A stretch of DNA of 64,000 nucleotides from Corvus cornix cornix (lineage: Eukaryota; Chordata; Aves; Passeriformes; Corvidae), in contig NC_046357.1 in NCBI RefSeq assembly GCF_000738735.6, forward strand, positions 73,515,248-73,579,247, in the 5' to 3' direction. The notes under the pieces were generated by a model. That model worked only from the letters and a program-made list of their open reading frames with translations, had not been told where the DNA came from and ran no database searches. How positions within the stretch are numbered: the first letter of the stretch is position 1; every line of letters starts with the position of its first letter. The position numbers and the translations under genes were made by a program. Shown one piece after another: positions 1 through 11,300 of the stretch.

Positions 1-320
1 TCCAAAAATATTGTTTAGTCTTATTCCAAGAAGAAAACCAACTACAAGGACGTTCTGTTTTCCAACCAGAATCTGGACCAGACGTAAAAAAAGTGGGGCA
101 AAATAAACCTCTGGACTGCTTCCAGTGGGGCAGGACCCCAGAAATTATTACCGAATACAATAACCTTTTAATTGGACAAGAGATGATAGATATACTACTT
201 GACTAAGCTTATAAAAATTTTAGAATTACTCTACCATGTACAATTTTCACCGTATTGTGTACCTGAAAGCTTTCAAGTAAGTTTGCTTTTATATTCACTC
301 TAATGTTGTTGGGGAGATCT
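1..320. other. Unique AT-rich sequence
   Basis: No gene, repeat family or simple repeat is recognised. The 5' part of the CR1 that starts near 321 is not visible here, which fits the usual 5' truncation of that element. Confidence 0.4.
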
Positions 321-1480
321 ATTCTATTTTCCAGGCTACAGTCTAAATGGATTTCGCCAAGGTTTTCAATACAGTTTTTTAGGGCCTCCTTCTAAAAAAC
401 TTGTTCACTATATTCTAGGCAAGGGGTCTGTGGGATGGCTGGGGGACTGGCTGACAGGTGACACATAGGGGGATCATGATAAATAGATCCTTTCCAAACT
501 GGCAGATTGTCCCAAATAGGGTCCCCCAAGCACCAATATTGGACCCAATATTGTTTATTATCTTCTTAAGTGATCTGGGTGATGAGATGAAGCATACCCT
601 CATGAATTTTTCCAATGATACCAGACTGTGTGGGGAAGCAGACACTTTGGAAGGAAGGGCCCACCCTGCAGGAAGATCTGGACAAGCTGGAAGAGAGAAG
701 GAAAAAAGAACTTTACAAAGTTCCATAAGGACAAGTGTAAGGCCCTGCATTTGGGAAAACCTGTGAAGCACAGGCTGGGATCCACCCAACTGTGGAGCAG
801 CTCTGTGAAAAGGGACCTCTGTGGAAAGGTACCTGGGAGTCCCAGGGAGAACCCAGCTCGAGTAAGTGACCAGGGTTCTGCTGCATCAGGGAAAGCCAAC
901 AGGATGCTGGGTGGCATCAACAAGGCCATGTCCATCAGAGGTGAATTCATGATCCCGCTTTGCTCAGCGTTTGTTGGGTCACACCTGGAGCACTCTGCCC
1001 AGGTTTGGTCCCTGTTGTGATGGAGAGGGCCCAGAAAAGGGCCACAAAGAGGATCCAAGGGCTGGGAAGTCTCACAGGTGAGGAAAGGCTGAGAGACCTG
1101 GGTTTGTTCAGCCTTGAGGAGAGGAAGCTGAGGGGAGCCCTCCCCACACGTTCCACTGTTTAAAGGGTGGCCACAGAGGAGGTGGAGACTCCCCTTGTAC
1201 ACGGAGCCACACGGAAAAGACAAGGGGTAAGGGGTCCCAGGGACTCCTGGCGAGGCTCTGATTGGACACAAGAGGAACAATTTTCAATCCTTTCAACCAT
1301 GACAATCACCCATTGGAGTAATCTGTCCAGGGAAGTGATGGACTCCCCAACACTGGACATTTTTAAGATTCAGCTGGGCAGGGCTCTGGCCCATCTTGCC
1401 TGGACCATGATTTTGCCAAGAAAGTTTGACCCAGATGATCCTTGAGGTCCCTTCCAACCCGGGATGCTGTGATTCTATGA
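321..1480 (+). mobile_element. CR1 LINE, 5'-truncated, degraded reverse-transcriptase part and 3' end
   Basis: CR1 is a bird non-LTR retrotransposon that copies itself by target-primed reverse transcription. This copy keeps about the last 1.16 kb. Translated plus-strand pieces follow the order of the CR1 ORF2 C-terminal half: DFAKVFNTV near 351, GVPQAPILDPILF near 520, FSNDTRLCG near 605, KCKALHLGK near 735, LEHSAQVWS near 988, RAQKRATKRIQGL near 1026, RDLGLFSLEERKLRG near 1093 and LSREVMDSPTLDIFK near 1325. The catalytic box, normally FADD, reads FSND. The order can only be followed by changing frame several times and passing stops, so it is dead. The 3' end has the CR1 signature GAGGTCCCTTCCAACC and stops at GATTCTATGA. 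The 5' edge is uncertain by tens of bases. Confidence 0.88.
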
Positions 1481-3464
1481 ACTTGCAAATTCAGGAATAT
1501 TTGTCCTAAACAGATCATAGCTGCGGAACATTTGTTCTGATCTATGTTTGGACATTCCAAGACAAACAAGACTGTTGCTGCCATGCAAAGAAGAAAACAA
1601 ATGGAAAACAATTTAAATTTTAATATAAAGTTAGTCATCATGTATGATGGAAAACCCAGCAACTGAAAAAGCCTTAAAGATAAGAAAATTTATCACCATC
1701 TGGCAAAGTACATGAGAAAGCCAATATGATTTCTTAATGGTTTAGTTCCAGGAAAATGAACTCACTTTAAGTGTACTTCCTGAAAATATTACCTTCCAAT
1801 ATCAGAAGCTGCAAAACCATTGACATATTAAAGACGCAAGGAATAGGAAAAAGTCTATGGTTTATGAAGATTTATAAATGATATATTATTGTGGCATCAC
1901 ATAGTGATGCATCAGTCTATCTCTGTCAATGATGAATTGGGTCCTTTAATCAGTGCATTTTTATTTAGCTGTACTACAGAAAAGAAGAATTGTTTATAAA
2001 ACAGAAACTGACCATCCAAGCCAATATTTAACATCCTCGTGGGACGAATAGTGTCTTTTCTTTGATAAATTTACAAAATTGCTTACGACAGGAAACGATA
2101 AACAAAAAGATTAATGAAATAAAATGTAATATTTCCATGTTATCAGATAGCACACTCGGAGTTCAAGAAACCATATACATAGTTTTATCAAATCAATCAA
2201 ATTTCATTGACACTATTCATCAAATAGTGCCTTTGCCATTGCTTCTCTGCTTTTCTTGGAAGTTTCATAAAACTATTTTTAATTTAACACTTCTTTTTGT
2301 CACATAAGTAGGTTTTAATTGGCATTTCAACTACATAATTTTTACAAAGTATTACACAATAGCAGTTTTGTAAAATTTTGCTTCAAATGTAACAATTAGC
2401 TTCATATTTCATATATATGTAGAGTTTATTTTTCCTTGTACACTTTTGTTTTCACACAGTTTTCTCATTCAAATTACAAGATCAAAAAAACCTTGGTCTT
2501 TAATTTACCCACACTATGTGTTCTCTAAATTAAAGGCCCCTTAATTTGCACAAAAAAAGACCATAATTTATTTGCAATTGCCTTTGAGTATCTGAAAAAT
2601 TTATTTAAACATTATTCTAGTAAGTAGCTACAATGCATCCACAAAAGTGAAAATTCTCTGAATTTCCTGCAATTTTTTTCTGCATAATATATTTTGCATT
2701 CTGTGATGAGTGTACAAATCCTCAAGTACATACAAATTCCATGGTTTTGCACTTTATTTTCACCTCACATTTTATCAGCACAAAGGAGGTGACTATTTTG
2801 TATTTCTTCATATAAAATCTTGTTTACTCTCTTTGAAGCCTTTGTTTTTCTCTGTATAATGTATAGATCACCATTTTCTGGGCCTTGACACAGAACTTGC
2901 CTTGATTTGCATCTTTATTAACAAGCTGAATGATCAGGCTCTGCATTTTTAACATGAAGCAGTCAAGATGAGTCATAAGTTGCTTATCTGTTATATTAAA
3001 CCTTACTAATCACAGAAAATTTGGGCTATTTAAAGATCAAGAGGGTTAAAAGTGTTTTGGGGCTGCATAAAATATGGGATAGAAGAACTAAGAATAAAAA
3101 AGGTGACTTATGATGTATTGTAATATTATGAATTGGTCCCTGTACATTATGTAGTACATTATGTAGTCGACAACCTTACTTGTACAAAGGTTCCCCTCTC
3201 AAGAGCTGCATTTGTTTTGAAGCTGCTTGTCAACTTTAAAGGGCTGCAAAACTTTACAATTTCATTCTTGCAAAAGGCACCAAGGCATTTTTAAAGTTCT
3301 GGATCTAATTAAATCCATGTTAGGAAGCTTTGTGAGCTACATGAGAACAGTTCTGGTTCCCAGTGTTAGAGATGACTCCAGTGTCCAACAGCAGTGTTTC
3401 AACTGTTACGTGTCTTGAAATTGTTCTGGTGGCCTCAACAAAGACTAACAGAGCAAAATGTTTT
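1481..3464. other. Unique AT-rich intergenic or intronic sequence
   Basis: About 2 kb without a recognisable gene or repeat. Open frames are under 100 codons and show no domain. The stretch is rich in A and T with short homopolymer runs. Confidence 0.5.
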
Positions 3465-3855
3465 CATATGATCACAGAATGGTTTGTTCTGGAAGGGACC
3501 TTAAGGACCATCTTGTCCCACCCCCTGCCATGGGCAGGGACACCTCCCACTGTCCCAGGCTGCTCCCAGCCCCAATGTCCAGCCTGGCCTTGGACACTCC
3601 AGGGATCCAGGGGCAGCCCCAGCTGCTCTGGGCACCCTGTGCCAGGGCCTGCCCACCTTGCCAGGGAACAATTCCTGCCCAATCTCCCATCCAGCCCTGC
3701 CCTCTGGCACTGGGAAACCATTCCCCCTTGTCAATTAGTCTCTCTCCATGTTTCAGGAGGCTCCCTTCAGGTCCTTGAAAGCCAGAATGAGGTCACCCCA
3801 AAGCTTCTCTTCTCCAGGCTGAATAATCCCAATTCTCTCTCAGTTTTTCATCACA
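3465..3855 (-). mobile_element. CR1 LINE 3' fragment
   Basis: Read on the minus strand this is a GC-rich CR1 tail of the passerine type. The 3' terminus is at 3465-3500 (complement of ATCACAGAATGG). It is followed by the block containing CTGCCATGGGCAGGGACACC and the stretch around 3600-3700 that recurs at 47.1 kb and 50.2 kb in this window. The 5' side, near 3800-3850, ends in the complement of the LFSRLNNPNS-type stretch, which matches the conserved LGLFSLEKRRLRG region of CR1 ORF2 read on the wrong strand. It is truncated and non-coding. It is close in sequence to the 50.1 kb copy, so it is probably among the younger inserts here. Confidence 0.92.
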
Positions 3856-5580
3856 GTAGAACTGTTCTATCTCATTTTGTGACAGAAAATACCCCCTGAT
3901 ATCCTGAAGCCAGACCAAATGATGTGGAAGGCTAAGGATGAGGGACATGGAGCAGTTCCAGCTTCCCATGAGCAATGACACATCTTGCATTTGGCTGCCA
4001 TCCTAGAGACATCACCTGCAGATGTTACCTGCAGATGTGCTGCAGCCTTCACTGCCCCCAGTCAGCCACCAGCACTCTGCAGTCTGGACATCCCTCTACC
4101 TCACCAATCCCTGTATTTTTGTTCATTTCACACTGTTTAATTGCTGCTAGATTTTTTTTCCCAAGTTCTGCCCTGTGGCAGAACTGTAAGTGAAATCTGT
4201 GACAGAAATCTGTCTTGTCTGTTTTAATTTTCCCTTTGTTTCCCTTTATTTTAAAAAGCAGTTCACATCCACCCTCTGTCTAGGTGGATAATTTCCCCTT
4301 ATTTTCCTAGCATGTTCTGCCACTTTTCTTCTGACTGTGGATTTGACATGGGGACACCAAACATCACCTTCTATCTTGTTCCTTGATTGCCTCCCCTGGT
4401 TGCCAAGCCCACACAGATGAATGGCAGTTTTCCTAGGAATGACACCCAGCAGTTCATCAAGTGGGCTTGTCCCTTGGACACATCCAGGAAATCCAGACAA
4501 AACCATGTAATCTCCTCTTCCTGTCCTCTGCTTTACCAAGTGTAACAGTTACTGCACAGAAATGGTGAGTATAACCATGTAATATGGAAGATAAAACATT
4601 TTCTATCCTTGCCATTTTTCCATGGGTCTTGAATGAATTTCATTGTAAGGGACCCTGTTCTGCTCCCTCCCAGCCCCTAAATTCAACCCTGAGCCCTCTC
4701 TCCACATAAATGCCCTCTTGTGTGAGATATCAACACACATCTTCAACACCGACTGGTAAGGATTTTCTCATCTGTGAAACTTGTTGAGAAACAAGAGAAA
4801 AGCTATTCTTCAGTTGTTAAGTATTTGTAAAACTTAAAGAGTCCCCAAAATACAACTAAAAGCAAAAAGAAGTATCCAAAGAGGAGCCTCTTTGGCTAGA
4901 ATGCTTATGGAAAATTTGGCCTATCTCAATACACCTTTAGACCTGTACCCGCAAGACATATATGTTCATAAAATGCACATCATGAAGAAAAAAACCACAT
5001 GAACTGGTGATGCCAACATTAGGTAAAATTAAAATTAAGGATACGTTCCCTGCTGTATTATTTTGTGAAATTTAAGAGAGTTTTTCATATTTATTTTAGT
5101 TTTCTCCATTTTTTATAGGTTGTATTTTCCTAGACTAAACTTGCATTACTAAGAGATTATTATTTCAAGATTTTTCAACATATTTTTAAGTATTTTACAA
5201 TTGTTTTCTTAAAGTTTCCCTCTGCTACATGGCTATCACAACAAAAAAGACATCTCAGCTCTGTAATGTTAACACAAATAGGAATCAGTCATGTTTTTAT
5301 TCTGCACAGTTTCTTTAAGGGTTTTAGTGATTTTATCAACTTGCCTCCAGAAGTGAACTAGCTTGGTTGGTTGTTATTTGAAGAAAGAATGCGTTAGAGG
5401 CTATTCTTTTGTTTTCATGAAAATAATCATAAGATCTCCAAGGGGATATTTGTGGTTTAAAACTAGTATGTGTATAGGTCAGGTCTAGATTTGTTTAATA
5501 CTGCAGAAACACAAGGATTCAAGGAGAAGCAACTGATACTTTCCAGCAATTACTTTGTCTAAAGTGTACAGCTATTCATA
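3856..5580. other. Unique sequence between CR1 and the TTCCC tract
   Basis: No gene is recognised. Around 3.9-4.5 kb the sequence is less AT-rich than the rest and contains a small E-box duplication listed separately. The remainder is AT-rich with no family similarity that I can see. Confidence 0.45.
4014..4039. repeat. 13-bp tandem duplication carrying E-boxes
   Basis: Two adjacent copies of ACCTGCAGATGT plus one base. Each copy contains CAGATG, and the first is preceded by TC, giving an extra CACCTG. Three E-box cores therefore lie within 26 bp. This could be replication slippage or a small bHLH-binding cluster. Confidence 0.6.
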
Positions 5581-5898
5581 TTCCTTCCCTTCCCTTCCCT
5601 TCCCTTCCCTTCCCTTCCCTTCCCTTCCCTTCCCTTCCCTTCCCTTCCCTTCCCTTCCCTTCCCTTCCCTTCCTTCCCTTCCCTTCCCTTCCCTTCCCTT
5701 CCCTTCCCTTCCCTTCCCTTCCCTTCCCTTCCCTTCCCTTCCCTTCCCTTCCCTTCCCTTCCCTTCCCTTCCCTTCCCTTCCCTTCCCTTCCCTTCCCTT
5801 CCTTCCCTTCCCTTCCCTTCCCTTCCCTTCCCTTCCCTTCCCTTCCCTTCCCTTCCCCTTCCCCCTTCCCCCTTCCCCTGCCCTTCCCTTCCCTTCCT
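5581..5898. repeat. (TTCCC)n pentanucleotide microsatellite, about 318 bp
   Basis: An almost pure run of about 63 TTCCC units. It is interrupted by TTCC slips near 5671 and 5803 and becomes C-rich (TTCCCC, TTCCCCC) near 5855-5880. All pyrimidines lie on the plus strand and all purines on the minus strand. Both strands are open in several frames, so it creates false proline/serine/leucine-rich and glycine/arginine-rich ORFs. The length may be affected by assembly. Confidence 0.97.
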
Positions 5899-8344
5899 CT
5901 TTATAAATTTTCTGTGTGATGTATTTATACTGTAGTAGAAAAGAACCAAACTGGCCTCTTCCCTCCTTTCTGTTGCAGCTAAATTTTTTTGAAATAATTC
6001 TGCCTCATGTAGACAGTGGCCATTCGGTGTCCTTTAACTCTAAATCACCCCAAGGGATTTATTAACAAGAATAGGAATTACCCTAACTCAGAGGTAGCTT
6101 GCAAAAACATCTTTCCAAATTAAGTAGCAACTACTTCTTATCATGTGAAGAAAAAACTGAATCTGAAGAAAAGTTAGGACCATTTTCAGGCTAAAAGCAA
6201 GCACTTTAGTTCCAAAGAACAAACCCTTTCACCAAGGCCTTGTTGAGACAGAGCTTCCCTTTGGGTGGTGGTGTCTTCATACCAGGCTGTCTGGGAGTGA
6301 TATTTTGGCTTATTTCTATCTGTATAGGACTCTAAAGCCCTGCAGGCTGGAAACGAATACCTACAGAACACAAATTTCCAGATGAAATTATATCACACAG
6401 TTTGTTTGTCACATTTCCTGTGATTTCTGCATTTTCCTGTAGATTTGCTGTGACAGAGAAATGTGATTTTTCTGAAGTTTGATCTTTTAATCCCTCAATA
6501 AAGACAGATTTTTCCCTTCAGTCACTTAGCCTCTGGTTATAGCATGAAAACCAAATGAAAAAAAGTTGTAACACCTGAGTAGTATAAATTATGTCTTCTC
6601 AGGATGATCTTAGAGGTATTTAAATTAGTAGAGAAAATGGCAATTCAAGATTTAATATTGATTTTCTTATCAGCATCTTTTATCTAATGGTTATCTCCCG
6701 ATAAGAAAAAAGAAAGAAACCTACTGATATTCATTCTCTGGACTCTGTGAAACCATTAGTGCAAGTTTAATTGTAATATCATTTGTGGCATGGGTTCCTG
6801 ACACTTGGATAGTAATGCCAACAAGCAGAGTGCTGTGTTGAACTTGGACTCAGACCTCCACAGTTTCCTTCCTAACAATATTTTAACAATTCCGTTATCT
6901 TTGTATTTTTCTTCGCTGTGTTCTGTTTTCATAGCAGCCACCTATTTTGTTTTACCAGTGCCCATTTGTGCAATAAATTCAGTAATCTTTAACCTTACCA
7001 AAAATATTTCATTCTCTTCCTTTAACCATAGGATGTCTTTCAAACATTAACCACCTATGAACAGCTATGCTTCTTGATAATGTTTTGTTAAAGTGAGTGA
7101 CAATGTCATGCATGAAAAAAAATGCTAACTACACCTCATCTGTAATTACATGTCATGAGACAAACATTATGGGAACTATAATAATATATTTATGGGACTG
7201 AAAAGTTTTAAAGTCTGGAACCAAAAACGAAAACAAAATCAAAATCAGAAGCAAAGATTTTTTATTAAACTGAAAAATTAGAATTTTTTTTTTTTTTTCA
7301 GAAACTGTGCTGTAGTAACAGGAATATTTCACTTAGTTTGAAGATTAACCCAAGTCCAAAGAGTACAAAACTTGGTAGTCTCCTTCCAAAAGTACATATT
7401 GGAAGTTAATATAAAGAAAAATTTAATATGTATTAACAAGCACAATCAGGTAGTGCAGATGAATAATTTCTATTACTTGAGAAGTAAACAGAACAGATTG
7501 AGCAACAGCCCTGCTATGTAGAACAGCTTGCTACATTTTAATTACCCTTTCAATAACATGGGCACCTAATTTATTGAACTTTTACAGGAATCAACAGTAG
7601 CCTTAAAACATACTTCAAAGGGAAAAATAGCAGCCCGGGAGCTATATGCACATCCTCCTGCTTGGCTGGCAGTGTGGAAAATGCCAGCTTCAAAGGATTA
7701 AGGCTTTATTTGAGGATCCTAATTTAAAGTGTTACTGTGGGATATAATGGTATCAGTGGTCATGCCTTTAAATAGAGCAGAAAGGTGTCACTAACCTTTA
7801 TTGACAGCCCCATGAAATGTAAGATTAAGGCAACCATTGTGATTCTGCCACAGAGCCCTTTGTCCTCTCAGCTCCCACGTGGCTCCGAGGGAGAGCACTT
7901 TTCTGGCACAGTAAAACAGTGTTTTGGGTCACTCTGGACTGTGGCAGTCTAAGAGCACGCTACCCTGCTTGGCACAAAATTCTTCTAGGCTCCAACAGAT
8001 ATTCGATATCAGAAGAGGTACTCCTTGGCAGCATTAACAATGGTTTTTTTTTTTATTTGAGTGCTGTCCAAAAGAGAAGACAAGGTGCAGCTTTCAGATC
8101 TAATAGCAGCAGCCTGAGGCAAAATGTGGGCACCTGAGTCCATAAAGTGAAATTAATGAAGTTACCATCAGCATTCCAAAGACCCAGGCTGTTGTTATGA
8201 TCAAGCTGGCAGAGAGTTCATCAGGAAATTATCATACCAGAAATACACTTTGCTCTTCAGTAAAGAGAATATTTAGACTCTGTGGTTCATGCCTTTCTTC
8301 TGTGTAAGAGGTTTGAAACCCTCTGTCTCTCATTATTAATTGAA
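5899..8344. other. Unique sequence
   Basis: No coding feature is recognised. Most of it is AT-rich. The part from about 7570 to 7960 has a more balanced composition and is listed separately as a candidate regulatory block. Confidence 0.45.
7570..7960. promoter_or_regulatory. Candidate non-coding regulatory block
   Basis: A stretch of even composition with no repeats in AT-rich surroundings. It holds a K50 homeodomain core GGATTA at 7695-7700, a TALE-type TGACAG at 7802-7807 and a SOX core CATTGT at 7835-7840. Such motif mixtures occur in vertebrate developmental enhancers, but short motifs also occur by chance. The call is inferred from texture and motifs only; no conservation was tested. 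Confidence 0.22.

Positions 8345-8387
<43 letters not shown>
8345..8387. repeat. (AAT)n microsatellite
   Basis: About 14 uninterrupted AAT units. Confidence 0.97.
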
Positions 8388-11300
8388 GAGTTATGGGTGC
8401 AAACTATTGAGTTCTTATCCCCCATGTTGACTAAATTACACTATTCCTTCTTTTTTTGTGTAGGTCAAAACAGAGAAAATAACAGAAAATTCTGACTTTT
8501 TTTTGACTCACTGGGGAACACCATCATTTATTGTCAAGGGCCAAAATTTAAAAGAGTGAAAAAAAGTTAAGATAAAGGTGAAATGTCACAGAAAACTGAG
8601 ACACTGAATCCTGTGGAACTCATAGAAAATGTGAGCAGAGAAGAGAATAAGTTAAGAGCAAATCACTGTAACCTGTGATACCTTTGCATCTGGAATCCCT
8701 CATGATGAACTAGAACTCCCACACACTAAACATTTAGGAGAATTAGCATGCAAGTATTGGGCCAACTACTCTGCTCATATGAAATTCTGTGCTCCATTGA
8801 ATCTGATGTTATGTTGATTTATACCAGCTTAAAACTACTTTTCATGTAGTAGAACTCTTTTCAGGTAATTGAGTCATCTGATTGTTTCTTATTCCTTGTT
8901 TTAGAAAACTTTTTCTTTAAGAATCTGAAAGATTTAAAGCCACTGAAACTGCTCAGTTAGAAATTAAATTATAAATGCAGCGCATAACACTTAACAATAA
9001 AGCACATAATGGTAACAAAAGCTTAATGTATTGCAGTCCTAAGGGGCAACAGGAGCTGTTTTATTCTATACCACTCCTTGCTCAGATTGAGTGGTGCATT
9101 TCAGTACGTATTATCTTTTCATTACAGTCATTAAAATGAGTGAAAAGAAGCTGAGATACGTTTTGCATCCATGTTATTTGAGAAATGCCACCAAAGATAA
9201 TTTATAAGTTCCACATAGGAGTGTTCCTTTCTTTTGAAAGTTAAAGTTTCAAAAGAGCTTTGAAGAACTGGAGCTTGACAAAAATACTCTCTAAGTAGTT
9301 TTCTGTTATTCTCTGAAATATAGGACAGGGAAGTAGCCAGGAATTGCTCCAGGGGGAATGTAGTGGAGCTGTAAAGATCTCAGGGTTCAAAGGTAATAAA
9401 ATAATCCCATAACATCTTTACTCTTCTGAAATGCTGGCTCTTTTCCAATGTCACAAGCTATTTTTCTCTATAGTCCCCAACATTTAAGTTGTGTCTTCAG
9501 CTGAAAGACACTTCATGTTCTACACTTCCATTCATCCCTGAGGAAAATTTCAAATAGGCTCAACCAAATGAGGTTGTGGAAGACACCACTCAAAACACTG
9601 AGCAGATGAAGGGGCAAGGAGGGACTTTTTTTTTTGGTGAAACACTAAAATACAGAAGGATAAAGCAAATCCAGAAGGCAGGAACATGCACATTTATCCT
9701 TCTGGCAGAGCAAACTTGGCATCATCCTGATGAGGACGCTCAGAGAAGGTTTCTTTTAAAACACAGAGACACAAAGCTGTATCTGATTCACAGTTTCATG
9801 TCATGCTGAGCACGTCCTGAAACATGGTTTGAAAAAATGCTCAGCAGCTTTAAAAGTATTCTCTAGATTGATCAAGCTCTTCTTCTGGAAAAGAGGTTCA
9901 CACCACACTGTGTGACAGTGGTATGCTTTTTCTGTCTTCCATTTGGAGCATGACATATAAAAGAGGTGCTGCAATTCACCATATTTTCCAATCTGTTTTG
10001 TGCCTTTTACTTTGTGCGGGGGAAAAAAACCCCCAAACTAAATATTAAAACAAACAGCATTTCTTGTGGTTATTGGTGATGTAGTCATAGAACATTTATT
10101 GATCTCCATACACTGAGGCAAATTAATCACTCTGTCAGCTCTCTTTCATAAGTGAATTGGTTTTAAGTGAAACTAGTGATTCTTAGACTGGTATAATAGC
10201 TTTTTACAGCTGGGGTAGTCTTAATCCAATGCTCCCTATCGGTTCATATAAATGTTCCATTTATTCAATGCTCCAAGAACTTGAATCTAGCTTATCTGCT
10301 GTCACAGACATTGATAGAGGCAAATTCATGATCAGATGCATTCTTGCAATCCTGAATAGCTCAGGCAGTGTTAAATAGACTCGCTGCTTCTTTCAAGGCA
10401 GTTTCTGCTTTTTCTGTGCAGTATAACTTGGGTATTTTTCTTTGAACCTGTATTCCTGAGACAACATGTGGGGCATCCACGCAGGTAACAAAACTGAATC
10501 ACTTATTATAACCTGGCTGGGGATCCCTTTCAGAATGGAGAATTGCTTGTGACACAAGTATGATTCCAATCACTCCTGTGAAAAAAAAAAAGGAGGTTCT
10601 ACTTTATGTGGTTTCTTCCTTTTTATCGGGTGCTTATGAAAACTTCAGTTAAGTGGGATAATTGTACTCTGTGTGTGCACATGTCCATACTGGGGGAAAA
10701 AAGAAAATTACCAGGACTTCATACCTGAAATCTCTAATATAACGCTGTCTCTATTCACAGAGTAATGGAGTATTAAATTAGTATTGACTTTCAGACCTGT
10801 TATTGATTATGTTTGCCTATTAACAAGTCTGATTTAAGCTCCTGATAAAGCCTTTGTAAAAATTTAATCTGCTTTTGATTTCACTTTTACACTGGGCATG
10901 TCACTTGTTATATGGATAATTTTTTATGAATTTAAATCCTTTGCTTAATAATTTTTTTTAATGTGATTATACCATAACTTTATATTTTCAATTAAGTTAA
11001 ACATTTTCTAAACTGATAAGGCTTCCTTGATGGGGTATTTTTTGTCCCTATTATAGGACAAGAAGAGCAAGTGAATTCAGGATTTTTACAAGTTTTTATG
11101 GGTAGAGTAAAATGTTTGAATTGATATAGTTTGAATTAGTTTACTTAATGCAAATGTAATCTCTTGCTACTGAAAAATTACCATTCATTTTCAGTTCCTT
11201 TCTTTTTCATTTTTCTTTTTCCTCCTTTAAGAACTAGATATCATAAATTTATCATCTCAGTCCTGGCCTATCTTCTGCTTTCAAAGTGGAATTTCTGAAG

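Noticed and set aside
600..1280. 226-codon minus-strand frame
   Set aside because: It is antisense to the CR1 reverse-transcriptase remains.
5555..5949. Proline/serine-rich plus ORF and glycine/arginine-rich minus ORF
   Set aside because: Both are shadows of the TTCCC microsatellite.
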